Shown: piece by piece, positions 23,390-32,812 of the stretch
Layout: each line of letters opens with the position of its first letter
How positions within the stretch are numbered: the first letter of the stretch is position 1
Source of the DNA: Saprospirales bacterium
Lineage (GTDB): Bacteria > Bacteroidota > Bacteroidia > Chitinophagales > Saprospiraceae
NCBI GenBank assembly: GCA_002698985.1
Contig: PAAY01000002.1
Location: 1-39,655 of the forward strand
Reading direction: 5' to 3'
Length of the DNA: 39,655 nt
The notes under the pieces: model-generated
What the model saw: the letters and a program-made list of their open reading frames with translations, nothing else
The model's database searches: none
What the model was told of the DNA's origin: nothing
Made by a program: the position numbers and the translations under genes

Positions 23390-24550
23390 ATGAAAATAGG
23401 TGTTGTGGGCAGCGGAGCCATGGGCAGCGGAATTGCGCAGGTGGCAGCCACTGCCGGGCATGAAGTGTTGATTTACGACAACAATCCAAAGGCACTTGAA
23501 AAATCCAGGGATGGACTTTTTGCCATCCTCAACAAACTGGCCACAAAGGGCAAGATTGACGATGCCACCGCCAAAGCCATTCAGGGCCGTTTGTATTTCG
23601 TTGAAAACCTTGATGACCTGGCGGAAACCGGACTCGTCATAGAGGCTGTTGTTGAAAACCTCGAGATCAAAAAGAGCATCTTCGCAAAACTGGAAGCAAT
23701 CACCGGAGCCGATGCCATTCTGGCCACCAACACTTCTTCGCTTTCCGTCACTTCCATTGCAGGCGCCTGCAAACAACCTGAGCGGGTGTTGGGCCTGCAC
23801 TTCTTCAACCCCGCACCGCTGATGAAACTGGTGGAGGTGGTTCCAGCCATGCAAACGGATCAGGCAGTCGTTGCGCAAGCGAAGGAACTGATGGAGAACT
23901 GGGGCAAACTGGCCGTGCTGGCCAAAGACACTCCCGGGTTCATCGTCAACCGGGTGGCCCGCCCCTTTTACGGCGAGGGCCTTCGGATACTGGAAGAAGG
24001 CCTTGCCAATGTGGCCACCATCGACTGGGCAATGACCGAAATCGGTGGCTTCCGCATGGGGCCTTTCACCCTGATGGATTTTATCGGCAACGACGTGAAT
24101 TACGCAGTGACCGAATCCGTTTTTCAAGCTTTCTATTACGATCCCCGCTACAAACCGGCCTTTACCCAGAAACGCCTGGTGGAAGCCGGCTGGCTGGGCC
24201 GGAAAGCTGGCAGAGGATATTACAACTATGCCGAGAGTGCCGCCAACCCCGAAGCTGAAAAAGATGAAAACCTCGGCCGCCACATCTTCGAGCGGATACT
24301 TGTCATGCTCATCAACGAAGCAGCTGATGCCCTCTTCCTCAATATCGCCAGCCGGGACGACCTGGACCTGGCCATGACCAAAGGCGTGAATTATCCGAAG
24401 GGACTGCTCAAATGGGCAGACGACTGGGGCATCGAGAATTGCGTAGCGAAGATGGATTTGCTTTACGACGAATACCGGGAAGACCGTTACCGTTGCAGCC
24501 CGCTTTTGAGGCGAATGGCCGAAGCCGGCCGTCATTTTTACGAAAACTGA
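23390..24550 (+). CDS. 3-hydroxyacyl-CoA dehydrogenase
   Basis: NAD-dependent oxidation of 3-hydroxyacyl-CoA to 3-oxoacyl-CoA, as in fatty-acid or phenylacetate breakdown. The 386-residue protein starts with the nucleotide-binding motif GSGAMGSGIAQ (7-17). The catalytic region has NTSSLSV (114-120) and GLHFFNPAPLMKLVEVV (135-151), with H137 as the expected catalytic histidine. A first C-terminal helical domain (DTPGFIVNRVARPF onward) and a second related segment near the end make it longer than a plain 3-hydroxybutyryl-CoA dehydrogenase (about 280 residues), closer to PaaH-type enzymes. A thioesterase gene begins 5 nt after its stop, so the two are cotranscribed. A PaaH-like role is plausible but no other paa gene is present. 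Confidence 0.92.
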   Translation: MKIGVVGSGAMGSGIAQVAATAGHEVLIYDNNPKALEKSRDGLFAILNKLATKGKIDDATAKAIQGRLYFVENLDDLAETGLVIEAVVENLEIKKSIFAKLEAITGADAILATNTSSLSVTSIAGACKQPERVLGLHFFNPAPLMKLVEVVPAMQTDQAVVAQAKELMENWGKLAVLAKDTPGFIVNRVARPFYGEGLRILEEGLANVATIDWAMTEIGGFRMGPFTLMDFIGNDVNYAVTESVFQAFYYDPRYKPAFTQKRLVEAGWLGRKAGRGYYNYAESAANPEAEKDENLGRHIFERILVMLINEAADALFLNIASRDDLDLAMTKGVNYPKGLLKWADDWGIENCVAKMDLLYDEYREDRYRCSPLLRRMAEAGRHFYEN

Positions 24551-24555
24551 GACCC

Positions 24556-24978
24556 ATGGAAAAGAAAAGCCTTGCCACCCGTGTGGTGGATGCCATGTTC
24601 AACAATGACGCCTTCAGCCAATGGCTGGGCATCGAAAGAATTGAAGAAGGTCCGGGCCGATCGGTATTGAGGATGACCGTCCGGGCTGAGATGCTCAACG
24701 GCTTTGGAATTGCCCACGGCGGCATCAGCTTCTCGTTGGCCGACAGTGCACTGGCTTTTGCCTGCAATTCTCACGGGCAGAAGGCGGTTTCCATAGAGAC
24801 CTCCATCTCACATACCAAACAGGTGAAAGAAGGTGATGTGCTGACGGCCATTGCCGAAGAAAAAACCAGAACAAACAAAATCGGCATTTACGAAGTGAGT
24901 GTAAAAAATCAAAGGGAGGAGTTGGTAGCCCTCTTCAAAGGCATTGTTTACCGCACCAGCAAGGAGTGGGAGGTTTAG
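24556..24978 (+). CDS. PaaI-type hotdog-fold acyl-CoA thioesterase
   Basis: A 140-residue hotdog-fold thioesterase. The motif NGFGIAHGGISFSLADSA (about 47-64) holds the HGG and the acidic residue typical of PaaI, which removes dead-end hydroxyphenylacetyl-CoA esters and restores CoA. I use the ATG at 24556, 5 nt after the dehydrogenase stop; the open frame extends upstream inside that gene but the family starts here. Pairing with a PaaH-like dehydrogenase supports a role in aromatic or fatty acyl-CoA metabolism, with the thioesterase as a safety valve. Specific substrate unknown. Confidence 0.88.
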   Translation: MEKKSLATRVVDAMFNNDAFSQWLGIERIEEGPGRSVLRMTVRAEMLNGFGIAHGGISFSLADSALAFACNSHGQKAVSIETSISHTKQVKEGDVLTAIAEEKTRTNKIGIYEVSVKNQREELVALFKGIVYRTSKEWEV

Positions 24979-25055
24979 CAAGCTGTTTTCAACATTTGTC
25001 CATCGGGAATTTCACGGGGTGATATAAGTCATGATCAGGATGAAAATCTGAGCAG

Positions 25056-25063
25056 TAACTTTG
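25056..25063 (+). promoter_or_regulatory. -7 box TAACTTTG for the mbnP-mbnH pair
   Basis: Exact TAnnTTTG match 45 nt before the ATG at 25108, in a 129-nt gap after the thioesterase gene. The -33 element is not clear. Confidence 0.5.
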
Positions 25064-25107
25064 AGGAATCTTATTTAAGAGTTTCAAGTCTCAAAAAGTC
25101 CAAAGTC

Positions 25108-25869
25108 ATGCGTACTGTACAGAGATATCTGCCCCTATTCCTTTTTCTGCTGGTGCTTGGCCTGTTCAGTTCTTCCTGCAAAAAAGAGGATTCGAAGCCT
25201 GCATTTCAGCTTTCCTTTGAACACGAAGTGGCCGGCCAGGACCTGGTCATGTTCACCCAGTGGTACGATTGTGCTGCCGGACACAAGTTTCAGGTGCACC
25301 GGCTGAAATATTACCTGTCCAATTTCAATTTTCAAAAATTGGATGGCACAACCTTTCAGACCGGCCTGGTGCAATATATCGACCTTGAAGACCCTTCGAC
25401 CTTAAGCCTGCTGCTGCAGGAAGTACCCGAAGGGGAATACACCGGCATGAGCTTCATCATCGGCCTCGATGAGTTCACCAATGTCAATGGCGGACTGCCC
25501 AACACCATCACCAACATCAACATGGAGTGGCCCCTGCCTGGAGACCAGGGTTACCATTACATGAAGTTCGAGGGGCGCTATGATTCACTGGGCATGGGCT
25601 CTATTAAAAACTTCAACCTTCACACGGGAGCCACCGGTGGGAATCAGAATTACGTCCAGGTGCAGTTGCAATTCGACAACTCAATCAATGTGAACAGCGG
25701 CACCTGGAACATCCACCTGATGATGGACTTGAATGAATGGCTACAGAATCCTCACGTCTATGATTTTGAAACCTTTGGCCCCATGATCATGGCCAATCAG
25801 GACGCCCAGCAAATTCTGAAAGAAAACGGGGCCGACGTATTCTCTGTGAAGGCCATCGAAAAGGAATAA
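25108..25869 (+). CDS. mbnP: MbnP-like copper-binding lipoprotein
   Basis: A 253-residue lipoprotein with signal peptide and lipobox SSSC (C24). The body reads as the MbnP domain: an LSFEHEVAGQDL start, HRLKYYLSNF (64-73), YIDLEDPS (90-97), and the conserved block around EWPLPGDQGYHYMKFEG (140-156). In characterised MbnP a tryptophan is oxidised to kynurenine by the partner MbnH and helps bind copper; W141 in that block is the most likely counterpart here, with W52 as an alternative. This is inference from the family. The mbnH-like gene follows 39 nt downstream, and a metal efflux operon converges from the other side. No methanobactin precursor or biosynthesis gene is visible, as for many such pairs outside methanotrophs. 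Confidence 0.82.
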   Translation: MRTVQRYLPLFLFLLVLGLFSSSCKKEDSKPAFQLSFEHEVAGQDLVMFTQWYDCAAGHKFQVHRLKYYLSNFNFQKLDGTTFQTGLVQYIDLEDPSTLSLLLQEVPEGEYTGMSFIIGLDEFTNVNGGLPNTITNINMEWPLPGDQGYHYMKFEGRYDSLGMGSIKNFNLHTGATGGNQNYVQVQLQFDNSINVNSGTWNIHLMMDLNEWLQNPHVYDFETFGPMIMANQDAQQILKENGADVFSVKAIEKE

Positions 25870-25908
25870 CAGATCGAAACCACCTGCTCAACAAAGCACC
25901 GTACTGCT

Positions 25909-26916
25909 ATGAAACAGTTTTACTTTTTCCTGTTGGCTTCCTCGATGCTTGCTGGCCTTGCCGCCTGCACCGATGACACCGTTGCCCCGGAAGACAACTG
26001 GGTGTATGCACCTACCCCATACCAGCTTCAGGTGCCGGCACATTTCCCCATTCTGGAAATTCCGGAAGACAATCCAACTACTGAGGAAGGAGTGTGGCTG
26101 GGCCGCATGCTGTATTACGATCCCATCACACATGCCGACAGCGCCAAATCCTGCGCCACCTGCCATGTTCAGGAACATTCCTTCACTTCCGACCCTACTG
26201 TTATCCCGCATATCAATTTGGGGTGGAGCAAAAATTTCCTCTGGAACGGAAAGCTGCAAAACGGCCTGGAGGACGCCATGCTCTTTGAAGTGAGTGAGTT
26301 TTTCAAAACCGACCTCAGCCGCCTGGAACAGCATCCGGATTACCCCCGCTACTTTTACGAAGCTTTCGGAGAGCGCACCATCACTTATGAGTTGGCCGCA
26401 AAAGCCCTCGCCCAATTCGAGCGCACCATGATTTCCGCCAATTCAAAATATGATCGGGTCCTTTACGGCGATCAAACGGAGTTTTTTACCGACGCCGAAC
26501 TGAATGGCTGGGAAATTTTCTTCACGGAAAAGGGAGACTGCTTTCATTGTCATGGAGGCATCTTGTTCACCGACAACGATTTCCACAACAACGCCCTCGA
26601 CACCGAACCGGATGATGGTTTGATGGCCATAACCGGCAATCCGCTGGACAAGGGGCGCTTCAAAACACCCACCCTGCGGAACATCGCCCTCACCGGCCCT
26701 TACATGCACGACGGGCGGTACGAAACCCTGGAAGAAGTCATCGATTTTTACAGCGAAGGCCTGAAACGGTCCGACACGGTGGATCCCTTGATGAAGAGTG
26801 TACACCTCGGTGGCAAGCACCTCACCGAACAAGAAAAGAGCGACTTGCTGGCATTTCTCCTCACCCTAACCGACAGCACCTATATCACCAACAAAAACCT
26901 GGCAAGTCCATTCTGA
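25909..26916 (+). CDS. mbnH: MbnH-like di-haem enzyme (cytochrome c peroxidase/MauG superfamily)
   Basis: A 335-residue lipoprotein (lipobox LAAC, C20) with two c-type haem sites: C82-A-T-C85-H86 and C211-F-H-C214-H215. Other family marks are a GRMLYYDP segment (65-72), NGLEDAMLFEV, GRFKTPTLRNIALTGPYMHDGR (249-270) and a C-terminal LTEQEKSDLLAFLLTLTD. The superfamily includes bacterial cytochrome c peroxidase, MauG and MbnH; the last modifies MbnP by oxidising a tryptophan. The tight pairing with an MbnP gene makes MbnH the best call. Attached to a membrane facing the periplasm by its lipid. Possible terminator hairpins follow at 26928-26952 and 27027-27057. Confidence 0.87.
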   Translation: MKQFYFFLLASSMLAGLAACTDDTVAPEDNWVYAPTPYQLQVPAHFPILEIPEDNPTTEEGVWLGRMLYYDPITHADSAKSCATCHVQEHSFTSDPTVIPHINLGWSKNFLWNGKLQNGLEDAMLFEVSEFFKTDLSRLEQHPDYPRYFYEAFGERTITYELAAKALAQFERTMISANSKYDRVLYGDQTEFFTDAELNGWEIFFTEKGDCFHCHGGILFTDNDFHNNALDTEPDDGLMAITGNPLDKGRFKTPTLRNIALTGPYMHDGRYETLEEVIDFYSEGLKRSDTVDPLMKSVHLGGKHLTEQEKSDLLAFLLTLTDSTYITNKNLASPF

Positions 26917-26927
26917 CATTGTCGCAG

Positions 26928-26952
26928 ATTGGGCGGCCCAGCTCCGCCCAAT
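26928..26952 (+). terminator. Hairpin after mbnH
   Basis: ATTGGGCGG and CCGCCCAAT are perfect 9-bp arms around a 7-nt loop, 11 nt after the stop. The following bases are only moderately T-rich. Confidence 0.55.
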
Positions 26953-27026
26953 TCCTGTGCTTTTGACCGGTTGCATAAAACTTGATTTGTGTAAGAATAT
27001 TGGTTAAACATGGTTCGATGAACAGA

Positions 27027-27057
27027 AAGGGGGCCCGGCACAATGCCAGGTCCCCTT
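27027..27057. terminator. Second hairpin between the converging metal operons
   Basis: AAGGGGGCCCGGCA pairs with TGCCAGGTCCCCTT (two G-U pairs) around CAA. The plus strand continues AGAATTTTT and the minus strand CTTTCTG, so it may block transcripts from either side. An A/C-rich run (AAAAAACCC/CC units, 27068-27110) separates it from the efflux adaptor stop. Confidence 0.55.
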
Positions 27058-27113
27058 AGAATTTTTCAGAATAAAAAAACCCAAAAAACCTCAAAAACCC
27101 CAAAAACCTCCCC

Positions 27114-28289
27114 TCAATGCTCATGCTCCATGCCGGCCATGGCGCTATGGGCAGAAATGTAGTAGGCGCCCCTGACCACGATTTGTGCGCCCTCCGGGAT
27201 ATTCTCCAGTAACTTAACTGCCGCCATTCCGTTTTTCGTCGCAATGACCTTTACCGGCACCTTCACGAATGCCATTCCTTCGGCATCCTCTTTCATTTTG
27301 TAAAAAATGAACTCTTCATCGCCCTCACGGGCAACGGCGCCTTCGGGCAAAGTGGGGCTGGTGGCACTTTCGCCCAGTTGGATGTCACCCTGAATGAAAG
27401 CGCCTTCCACAAAGTTTCCATCTCCGGAATCCGTCAGGCGAACATGTGCCCTGACAGCCCGCTTTTCCTCATCCAGCCGCCGGTCCAGGCTGTAGATTTC
27501 GCCCTGTACTTTTTGGCCAGGCACCGATGGGAAGCTCAACTGCACCGGCTGCCCGGTTTTCACCAGCGGCAGGTCCTTTTCGTAAATCCATAGATCCGCG
27601 TGCAAGCTCGCCAGGTTTACCACATCCATCAGCACATCCCCCGGCTGAACGCTCGCTCCCAAGCTGGCATCGATGGCGGTCACCGTACCGCTGATGGGGG
27701 CCTTCAGGGCAATGCTCGAAACCAGTTTTTCCGGGCTGAGCGTTTCGGCATCGATACCGAACTGCTGCAACTTGGCTGCAAGCACCTTCAGGTTGGCCGA
27801 GGCGGCATTGTATTCGGCTTCGGCTTTTTCGAAGTTTTTCACCGCAGTGGCATTTTTCTCCTTCAGCAACTTGTAGCGTTCGAATTCTGACCGTAAGAAG
27901 GGAAGCTGACTTTTCAGGCTGAGGTACTGCTCCTGCATGTCCAGCAGGTCGGGTTTTCGGATGCGCACCAGGCTTTGCCCCTTGCTCACGTTTTTGTTGA
28001 GCACGGGGGCAATGTATTCAACGATTCCATCGGTAAATGCTGTGACCTGGGCCATGTTTTCAGGGTGGATGACCAAGGAACCATTGGCGGTCAGCAGGTC
28101 TGATATTTCCTCAACGGTGAACTGGCCGAAGCCGATGTTCCCCTGGCCCACCTGGGCATGGGTGAGGTGTACGAGGCTATCACCCGTTGCCTGCACCGGG
28201 TGCTCCTCTTCGTGGGTGTGCTGGCTCGTTTCTCCGGCACAAGCCAGCATGACAAATGGCAAAGTGAAGATCAGGATATACTTATTCAT
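27114..28289 (-). CDS. Heavy-metal RND efflux periplasmic adaptor (CusB/CzcB-like)
   Basis: The 391-residue membrane-fusion subunit that links the inner-membrane RND pump to the outer-membrane TolC-like channel. It is a lipoprotein (LAC, C17) with a histidine-rich N-terminus just after the anchor (HTHEEEH, 24-30) and a second His/Met-rich tail (SAHSAMAGMEHEH, 379-391), both likely metal-binding. The centre shows two lipoyl-like halves around a coiled-coil hairpin (LKSQLPFLRSEFERYKLLKEKNAT region, about 125-185), then LKAPISGTVTAID (193-205) and the beta-barrel domain. Third gene of the pump operon, 38 nt after the TolC-like gene. The metal is not decided by this subunit. Confidence 0.9.
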   Translation of the reverse strand: MNKYILIFTLPFVMLACAGETSQHTHEEEHPVQATGDSLVHLTHAQVGQGNIGFGQFTVEEISDLLTANGSLVIHPENMAQVTAFTDGIVEYIAPVLNKNVSKGQSLVRIRKPDLLDMQEQYLSLKSQLPFLRSEFERYKLLKEKNATAVKNFEKAEAEYNAASANLKVLAAKLQQFGIDAETLSPEKLVSSIALKAPISGTVTAIDASLGASVQPGDVLMDVVNLASLHADLWIYEKDLPLVKTGQPVQLSFPSVPGQKVQGEIYSLDRRLDEEKRAVRAHVRLTDSGDGNFVEGAFIQGDIQLGESATSPTLPEGAVAREGDEEFIFYKMKEDAEGMAFVKVPVKVIATKNGMAAVKLLENIPEGAQIVVRGAYYISAHSAMAGMEHEH

Positions 28290-28327
28290 GACTTATTGGA
28301 TTTCTGTTAATGAAGGAAGCACGGACA

Positions 28328-29536
28328 TCATTCGGCTGTCAGCACTTCCAGTTCAATGAGGGTTTGGTTTAGTCCGAGCAGGTCGTCCAGGTACTGCAAT
28401 TCAATCCGGGTGGCCTGCTCCAGCATCATGGCAAAGTCAGCGTAGCTGAGTTCGCCGAGCCGGTAATTCAGCTCACCGTTTTGCAAAAGTTCCCGGGCAT
28501 AGCCGGCGCCTTTTTCATGGTAATAGCGGACGGAAATCTGGTATTTCTCCTGCTCGTGGAGCAGGTGGGCCAGTGCGTTCTTTTTTTGGAGGTAGGCCTG
28601 TTGGTACTGCGCCTTTGCTGCCTCCACACCCACCTGTGCAGCGTCTTTTCTGGCGTTCAGGCTTTTCTTCGCAATGGGGATGTTGACCCCAATTTCCCAG
28701 CCCGGATACCAATCGCCATTGCCGAGGTACTGCCCAAAAACACTGGTGGAGAATGCCGGTGCCAGGCTGGCCGCCTGTTTTTCGTACTCGGCCTGCGCCA
28801 ATGCCACCTCCGATCTGTACAGCGCCGCCCAGGTTGCCGAAGACAGCCGGCTGGTATCCTCCAGTGAGAAGGTGGCTTCGTGAATGGGTTCAACGATGGG
28901 TTCCACTTCCTGCTCCACACCGAGAAGCTGGGCCAGTACCAGCCGGTCAAATTCTATTTCGTGGCTGACGGTTTGCGCAGCGAGAGCTATTTGCCCTGCA
29001 CGGTCTTCGGAGGCCAGCTTTTCAGCCAGCGAGGTTTCACCTGTTTCGTACCTGAGCTGAGCTGTTTGCGCCACTGCATTGTACACGCTGTCCAAGCTGG
29101 TGAACAGTTTCTTTTTGGCCTCCAGGTAGCTCAGGTGGTGGTAAATCTCCCGCACCTGCCGGATCACCTCTTGCCGGGTGAGGGAGGCAAAGGCCGCACT
29201 GCGCGCTTTCAGCCGCTCGTAGTAAAGCCTGTTTGCACGGGTCATTTTTACCGAAGGAAAATCCTGCTGCACCCCGAAACTCACCGTTCCGAAGAGACCG
29301 AAATCAGGGTCAGCAGCGGTGTGCTGAAACAAACGTGCCGCCGGCCAATCAGCCGCTGAGCCTTTTAACACATCGGCCTGCCGGCTTTGCAGCGCAGCCG
29401 CTTTTACCGAAGGATGGTACTGAAGGGCCAGTTCGATGGCCTCCGGCTCGGTCAGCTGCAACTGTGCTTCTGTTTTGCCGAAGGGAAAAGCCAAAAGCAC
29501 CAGAAAAACTATTGGAATTTTATTTTTCATCGTCAT
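28328..29536 (-). CDS. TolC-family outer-membrane channel of the metal efflux pump (CusC/CzcC-like)
   Basis: A 402-residue outer-membrane efflux protein with a signal peptide (about 1-24, ending KTEAQ). Long alpha-helical heptad stretches rich in A, Q and E, in two similar halves (about 35-200 and 225-395), are typical of the TolC barrel-tunnel. It begins LTEPEAIELALQYHPSVKAA, the usual start of the family. It sits between the pump (24 nt upstream) and adaptor (38 nt downstream) genes, giving a complete tripartite system in the order pump, channel, adaptor. A second ATG two codons in gives nearly the same protein. Confidence 0.9.
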   Translation of the reverse strand: MTMKNKIPIVFLVLLAFPFGKTEAQLQLTEPEAIELALQYHPSVKAAALQSRQADVLKGSAADWPAARLFQHTAADPDFGLFGTVSFGVQQDFPSVKMTRANRLYYERLKARSAAFASLTRQEVIRQVREIYHHLSYLEAKKKLFTSLDSVYNAVAQTAQLRYETGETSLAEKLASEDRAGQIALAAQTVSHEIEFDRLVLAQLLGVEQEVEPIVEPIHEATFSLEDTSRLSSATWAALYRSEVALAQAEYEKQAASLAPAFSTSVFGQYLGNGDWYPGWEIGVNIPIAKKSLNARKDAAQVGVEAAKAQYQQAYLQKKNALAHLLHEQEKYQISVRYYHEKGAGYARELLQNGELNYRLGELSYADFAMMLEQATRIELQYLDDLLGLNQTLIELEVLTAE

Positions 29537-29560
29537 AATGATTGAATGCTGGAATGAAGG

Positions 29561-32500
29561 TTAGTTTTCAGCCTTGCGGTTGAAAAGGGCATAAAGCACC
29601 GGCAACACCACCAGGGCGAGCAGGGTGGAAGTAACCAGGCCTCCTATCACCACAGTGGCCAGGGGCCGTTGCACTTCAGCGCCGGCGCCCTGGGAGAGTG
29701 CCATGGGCAAAAAGCCGAGCGAGGCCACTGCCGCCGTCATCAGCACCGGCCGCAGCCTGACCAGTGCACCCTGCACAATGCGTTGATAGAGGTTTTTCAC
29801 CCCTTCCTTTTGCAGTTGTTTGAAGTAGGAAATGAGCACGATGCCGTTCAGCACCGCCACCCCGAAAAGGGCGATGAATCCCACCCCGGCAGAGATGCTG
29901 AAGGGCATTCCCCGCAGTTGCAAGGCGAACACACCGCCGATGGCCGCCAGCGGGATGGCGGTGTAAATCAGGATGGCTTCTTTGGCGGAGTTGAAAGTGA
30001 AATAGAGCAGGATGAAAATGAGCAGCAAGGCCACCGGCACCGCCACGGAAAGCCGTGCTTTGGCAGCTTGCAGGTTTTCGAACTGCCCACCAAAGGTGTA
30101 ATAATAGCCGGCCGGCAACACCAGCCGCTGCCTGAGCAGGTTGGAAATTTCCTCGATGGTGGACTCCACATCCCGCCCCCTGACGTTGGCACCGACCACG
30201 ATTCTGCGGCGGCCGTCGTCGCGGCTGATCTGCGCTGCCCCCAACTGGTAATCGATGTGCGCCACTTCGGAAATGGGGATGAGGGTTCCGTCGTGGGTGG
30301 CAATGGGCAGTTGCCGCACCTGTTCGATGTCCTTGCGGTACGTGCTGTCGAGCCGGACGACCAGGTCGAATCGCTTTTCATCTTCGAAAATGGCACCCGC
30401 TGCCGTTCCGGCGAAAGCCGTGCGGAGCGCCATGTTCACGTCGGTGATGTGCATGCCGTAGCGGGCCAGTTTGGCGTAGTCGTATTTGACGACGATCTGG
30501 GGAAGGCCTTCCAGTTGTTCCACCTTGAGGTCTTCGAGGCCGGGCACGTTCCTGATGAGGGCTTCCACCCGGCGGGCTGAATGCACCAGCGAATCGAGGT
30601 TGTCGCCAAAGATCTTGATGGCAATGTCGCTGCGCACCCCGGTCATCATTTCGTCGAAGCGCATTTTGATGGGCTGCGTAAACTCGTAGGCCATACCGGG
30701 CACCTGGTGAACCACCTCCTGAATTTTCTCTACCAGTTCCTCTTTCGTTTCGGCTTTGGTCCACTCCTCTTTCGGCTTCAGCAAAATGATGTTGTCGGCG
30801 GTTTCAGGCGCCATGGGATCGGTGGGTATTTCTGCCGATCCGATCTTGGATATGACCTCCTCAACCTCGTCGGGGAAGTTCTCCAGAATGAGCTTCTGGG
30901 CCAGCCGGTGGCTCTCCAGGGTTTGCGTCAGCGAAGTGCCCGGCCGGCAGAAACCGTGCATCATGATGTCCCCTTCATCGAGGGTGGGAATGAACTCACC
31001 GCCCATCCGCAAAAAGTTGCCAACGGCGATGGCCAACACCAGGACTGCCGCTGTCAGCACCAGCATTTTGCGACGCAAGGCAAAATTCAGCGTGGGCAGG
31101 TAGAGCTTTTGAAAAAAGCCGATGATGCGATCAGCAACAGTGGGAGTAACCCTCAGCTTTTTATTCAGAAATGCTGCTGAAGCGGCAGGAACATAGGTAA
31201 GCGACAAGATCAGCGCGCCAATGAGTGCAAAGCTGACCGTCTCGGCCATGGGCTTGAACATCTTGCCCTCCACACCCGTGAGAGACAGGATGGGCAGGTA
31301 CACGATGAGGATGATGATGACCCCAAACACCGATGAACGCATGATGCGGCTGCCGGCGGTTTGCACAGCATCGTCCATTTGAGTTTGCGTCAGCCGGATG
31401 GGGCCGGTTCCGCCGCTGGCTGCCAGTTGAGCGCCGGCCTTTTTGTGCAGGAAGTGAAGCGTGGCCTCCACCACGATGACCGCCCCGTCCACAATCAAAC
31501 CGAAGTCAATGGCACCCATTGACATCAGGTTGGCGGTGACGCCGGTCAGCTGCATCATTCCGATGGCAAACAGCATGGATAGCGGGATGACGGAGGCGAT
31601 GATCAGGCCCGCACGGAAATTGCCGACGAGCAAAACCAGGACGAAAATGACGATAAGCGCCCCTTCGATGAGGTTGTTCCGCACCGTTGCAATGGTGCGG
31701 TTAACCAGTTTCTCCCGGTCCAGGAAGGTGATGATTTCCACTCCCTCCGGCAGGCTTTGTTCAACTTGTGCCAAACGCTCTTTGACCCGCTGGATGACGT
31801 TGGCGGCGTTCTCGCCTTTGAGCATCATGACGATGCCGAGGACGATTTCTCCCTCTGCGTTGTGACTGACGGCCCCATAGCGCAGCGCCGATCCTATTCG
31901 GACCTCCCCCACATCGCCGATCAGCAAAGGGGTATCGCCCTCGGTTCTGACCACGATTTTTTTGATGTCGTCGATGGTGCGGGCCAGGCCTTCAGAGCGG
32001 ATGAAGAAGGCCTCGCTGTTTTTTTCGATGTAGGCGCCGCCGGTATTTTCGTTGGCGTTTTCCAGTGCCGTGAGGATTTCCGTCAGGCTGACGCCCAATT
32101 GCCGGAGCCGTTCGGGCTTTATGGCCACCTCGTATTGCTTGAGGTATCCGCCAAAGCTGTTGACCTCCACCACACCGGGAATGCCGGCCAGTTGCCGCTT
32201 CACGATCCAGTCCTGGATGCTGCGCAGCTCGATGGGCGAATACTTGTCTTCGTAACCCGGTTTGGGAACGATCCGGTAGTGGAGTATTTCTCCCAATCCT
32301 GTGGATACAGGTGCCAACTCCGGTGTTCCATATCCGGGCGGAATTTCAGCTTCGGCAATTTTGAGTTTTTCATTCAGCAACTGCCGGATGAGGTATTTGT
32401 CGATGTCTTCTTCAAAAACAACGGTGACCACACTAAGCCCAAAGCGGCTAATGCTGCGCAACTCCACCACGCCGGGAATGGTGCGCACAGCCGTTTCAAT

Positions 32501-32704
32501 GGGATAGGTCACAAACTGCTCAACCTCCTGTGTGGCCAGGGTAGGGCACACCGTGAGCACCTGCGCCTGGTTGTTGGTGATGTCTGGGATGGCATCGATG
32601 GGAAGCCGGGTAAATGACCACACCCCCCATGCGATAAGCCCCAAGGTGCCCAGGGCAACAATGAACTTGTTCCTTATGGAAAAGGAAATAATGCTATCGA
32701 ACAT
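29561..32704 (-). CDS. CusA/CzcA-family heavy-metal RND efflux pump
   Basis: A 1047-residue proton-driven inner-membrane pump of the heavy-metal efflux RND class. The N-terminus has RLPIDAIPDITNNQ (33-46). The proton relay motif DFGLIVDGAVIVVE (400-413) puts acidic residues at D400, D406 and E413, matching D402, D408 and E415 recalled for CzcA. Metal choice is uncertain: the segments DEGDIMMHGFCRPGTS (576-591) and TGVRSDIAIK (688-697) read more like CzcA (divalent ions) than the CusA forms, but several Met residues (671, 681, 686, 687) lie where copper/silver pumps use a Met triad. The neighbouring MbnP/MbnH pair would favour copper. First gene of the operon; no consensus promoter found in the 108-nt gap upstream. 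Confidence 0.93.
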   Translation of the reverse strand: MFDSIISFSIRNKFIVALGTLGLIAWGVWSFTRLPIDAIPDITNNQAQVLTVCPTLATQEVEQFVTYPIETAVRTIPGVVELRSISRFGLSVVTVVFEEDIDKYLIRQLLNEKLKIAEAEIPPGYGTPELAPVSTGLGEILHYRIVPKPGYEDKYSPIELRSIQDWIVKRQLAGIPGVVEVNSFGGYLKQYEVAIKPERLRQLGVSLTEILTALENANENTGGAYIEKNSEAFFIRSEGLARTIDDIKKIVVRTEGDTPLLIGDVGEVRIGSALRYGAVSHNAEGEIVLGIVMMLKGENAANVIQRVKERLAQVEQSLPEGVEIITFLDREKLVNRTIATVRNNLIEGALIVIFVLVLLVGNFRAGLIIASVIPLSMLFAIGMMQLTGVTANLMSMGAIDFGLIVDGAVIVVEATLHFLHKKAGAQLAASGGTGPIRLTQTQMDDAVQTAGSRIMRSSVFGVIIILIVYLPILSLTGVEGKMFKPMAETVSFALIGALILSLTYVPAASAAFLNKKLRVTPTVADRIIGFFQKLYLPTLNFALRRKMLVLTAAVLVLAIAVGNFLRMGGEFIPTLDEGDIMMHGFCRPGTSLTQTLESHRLAQKLILENFPDEVEEVISKIGSAEIPTDPMAPETADNIILLKPKEEWTKAETKEELVEKIQEVVHQVPGMAYEFTQPIKMRFDEMMTGVRSDIAIKIFGDNLDSLVHSARRVEALIRNVPGLEDLKVEQLEGLPQIVVKYDYAKLARYGMHITDVNMALRTAFAGTAAGAIFEDEKRFDLVVRLDSTYRKDIEQVRQLPIATHDGTLIPISEVAHIDYQLGAAQISRDDGRRRIVVGANVRGRDVESTIEEISNLLRQRLVLPAGYYYTFGGQFENLQAAKARLSVAVPVALLLIFILLYFTFNSAKEAILIYTAIPLAAIGGVFALQLRGMPFSISAGVGFIALFGVAVLNGIVLISYFKQLQKEGVKNLYQRIVQGALVRLRPVLMTAAVASLGFLPMALSQGAGAEVQRPLATVVIGGLVTSTLLALVVLPVLYALFNRKAEN

Positions 32705-32812
32705 ATCCTGCTATATTTTTGATTCTCACAGCCAAAGGGCCGTGAGGCAATAATCATTTGTTACCTGTGGCATTGCCGCAGGCGAATAAAATGGAGAGGA
32801 AATGGAATTTAA

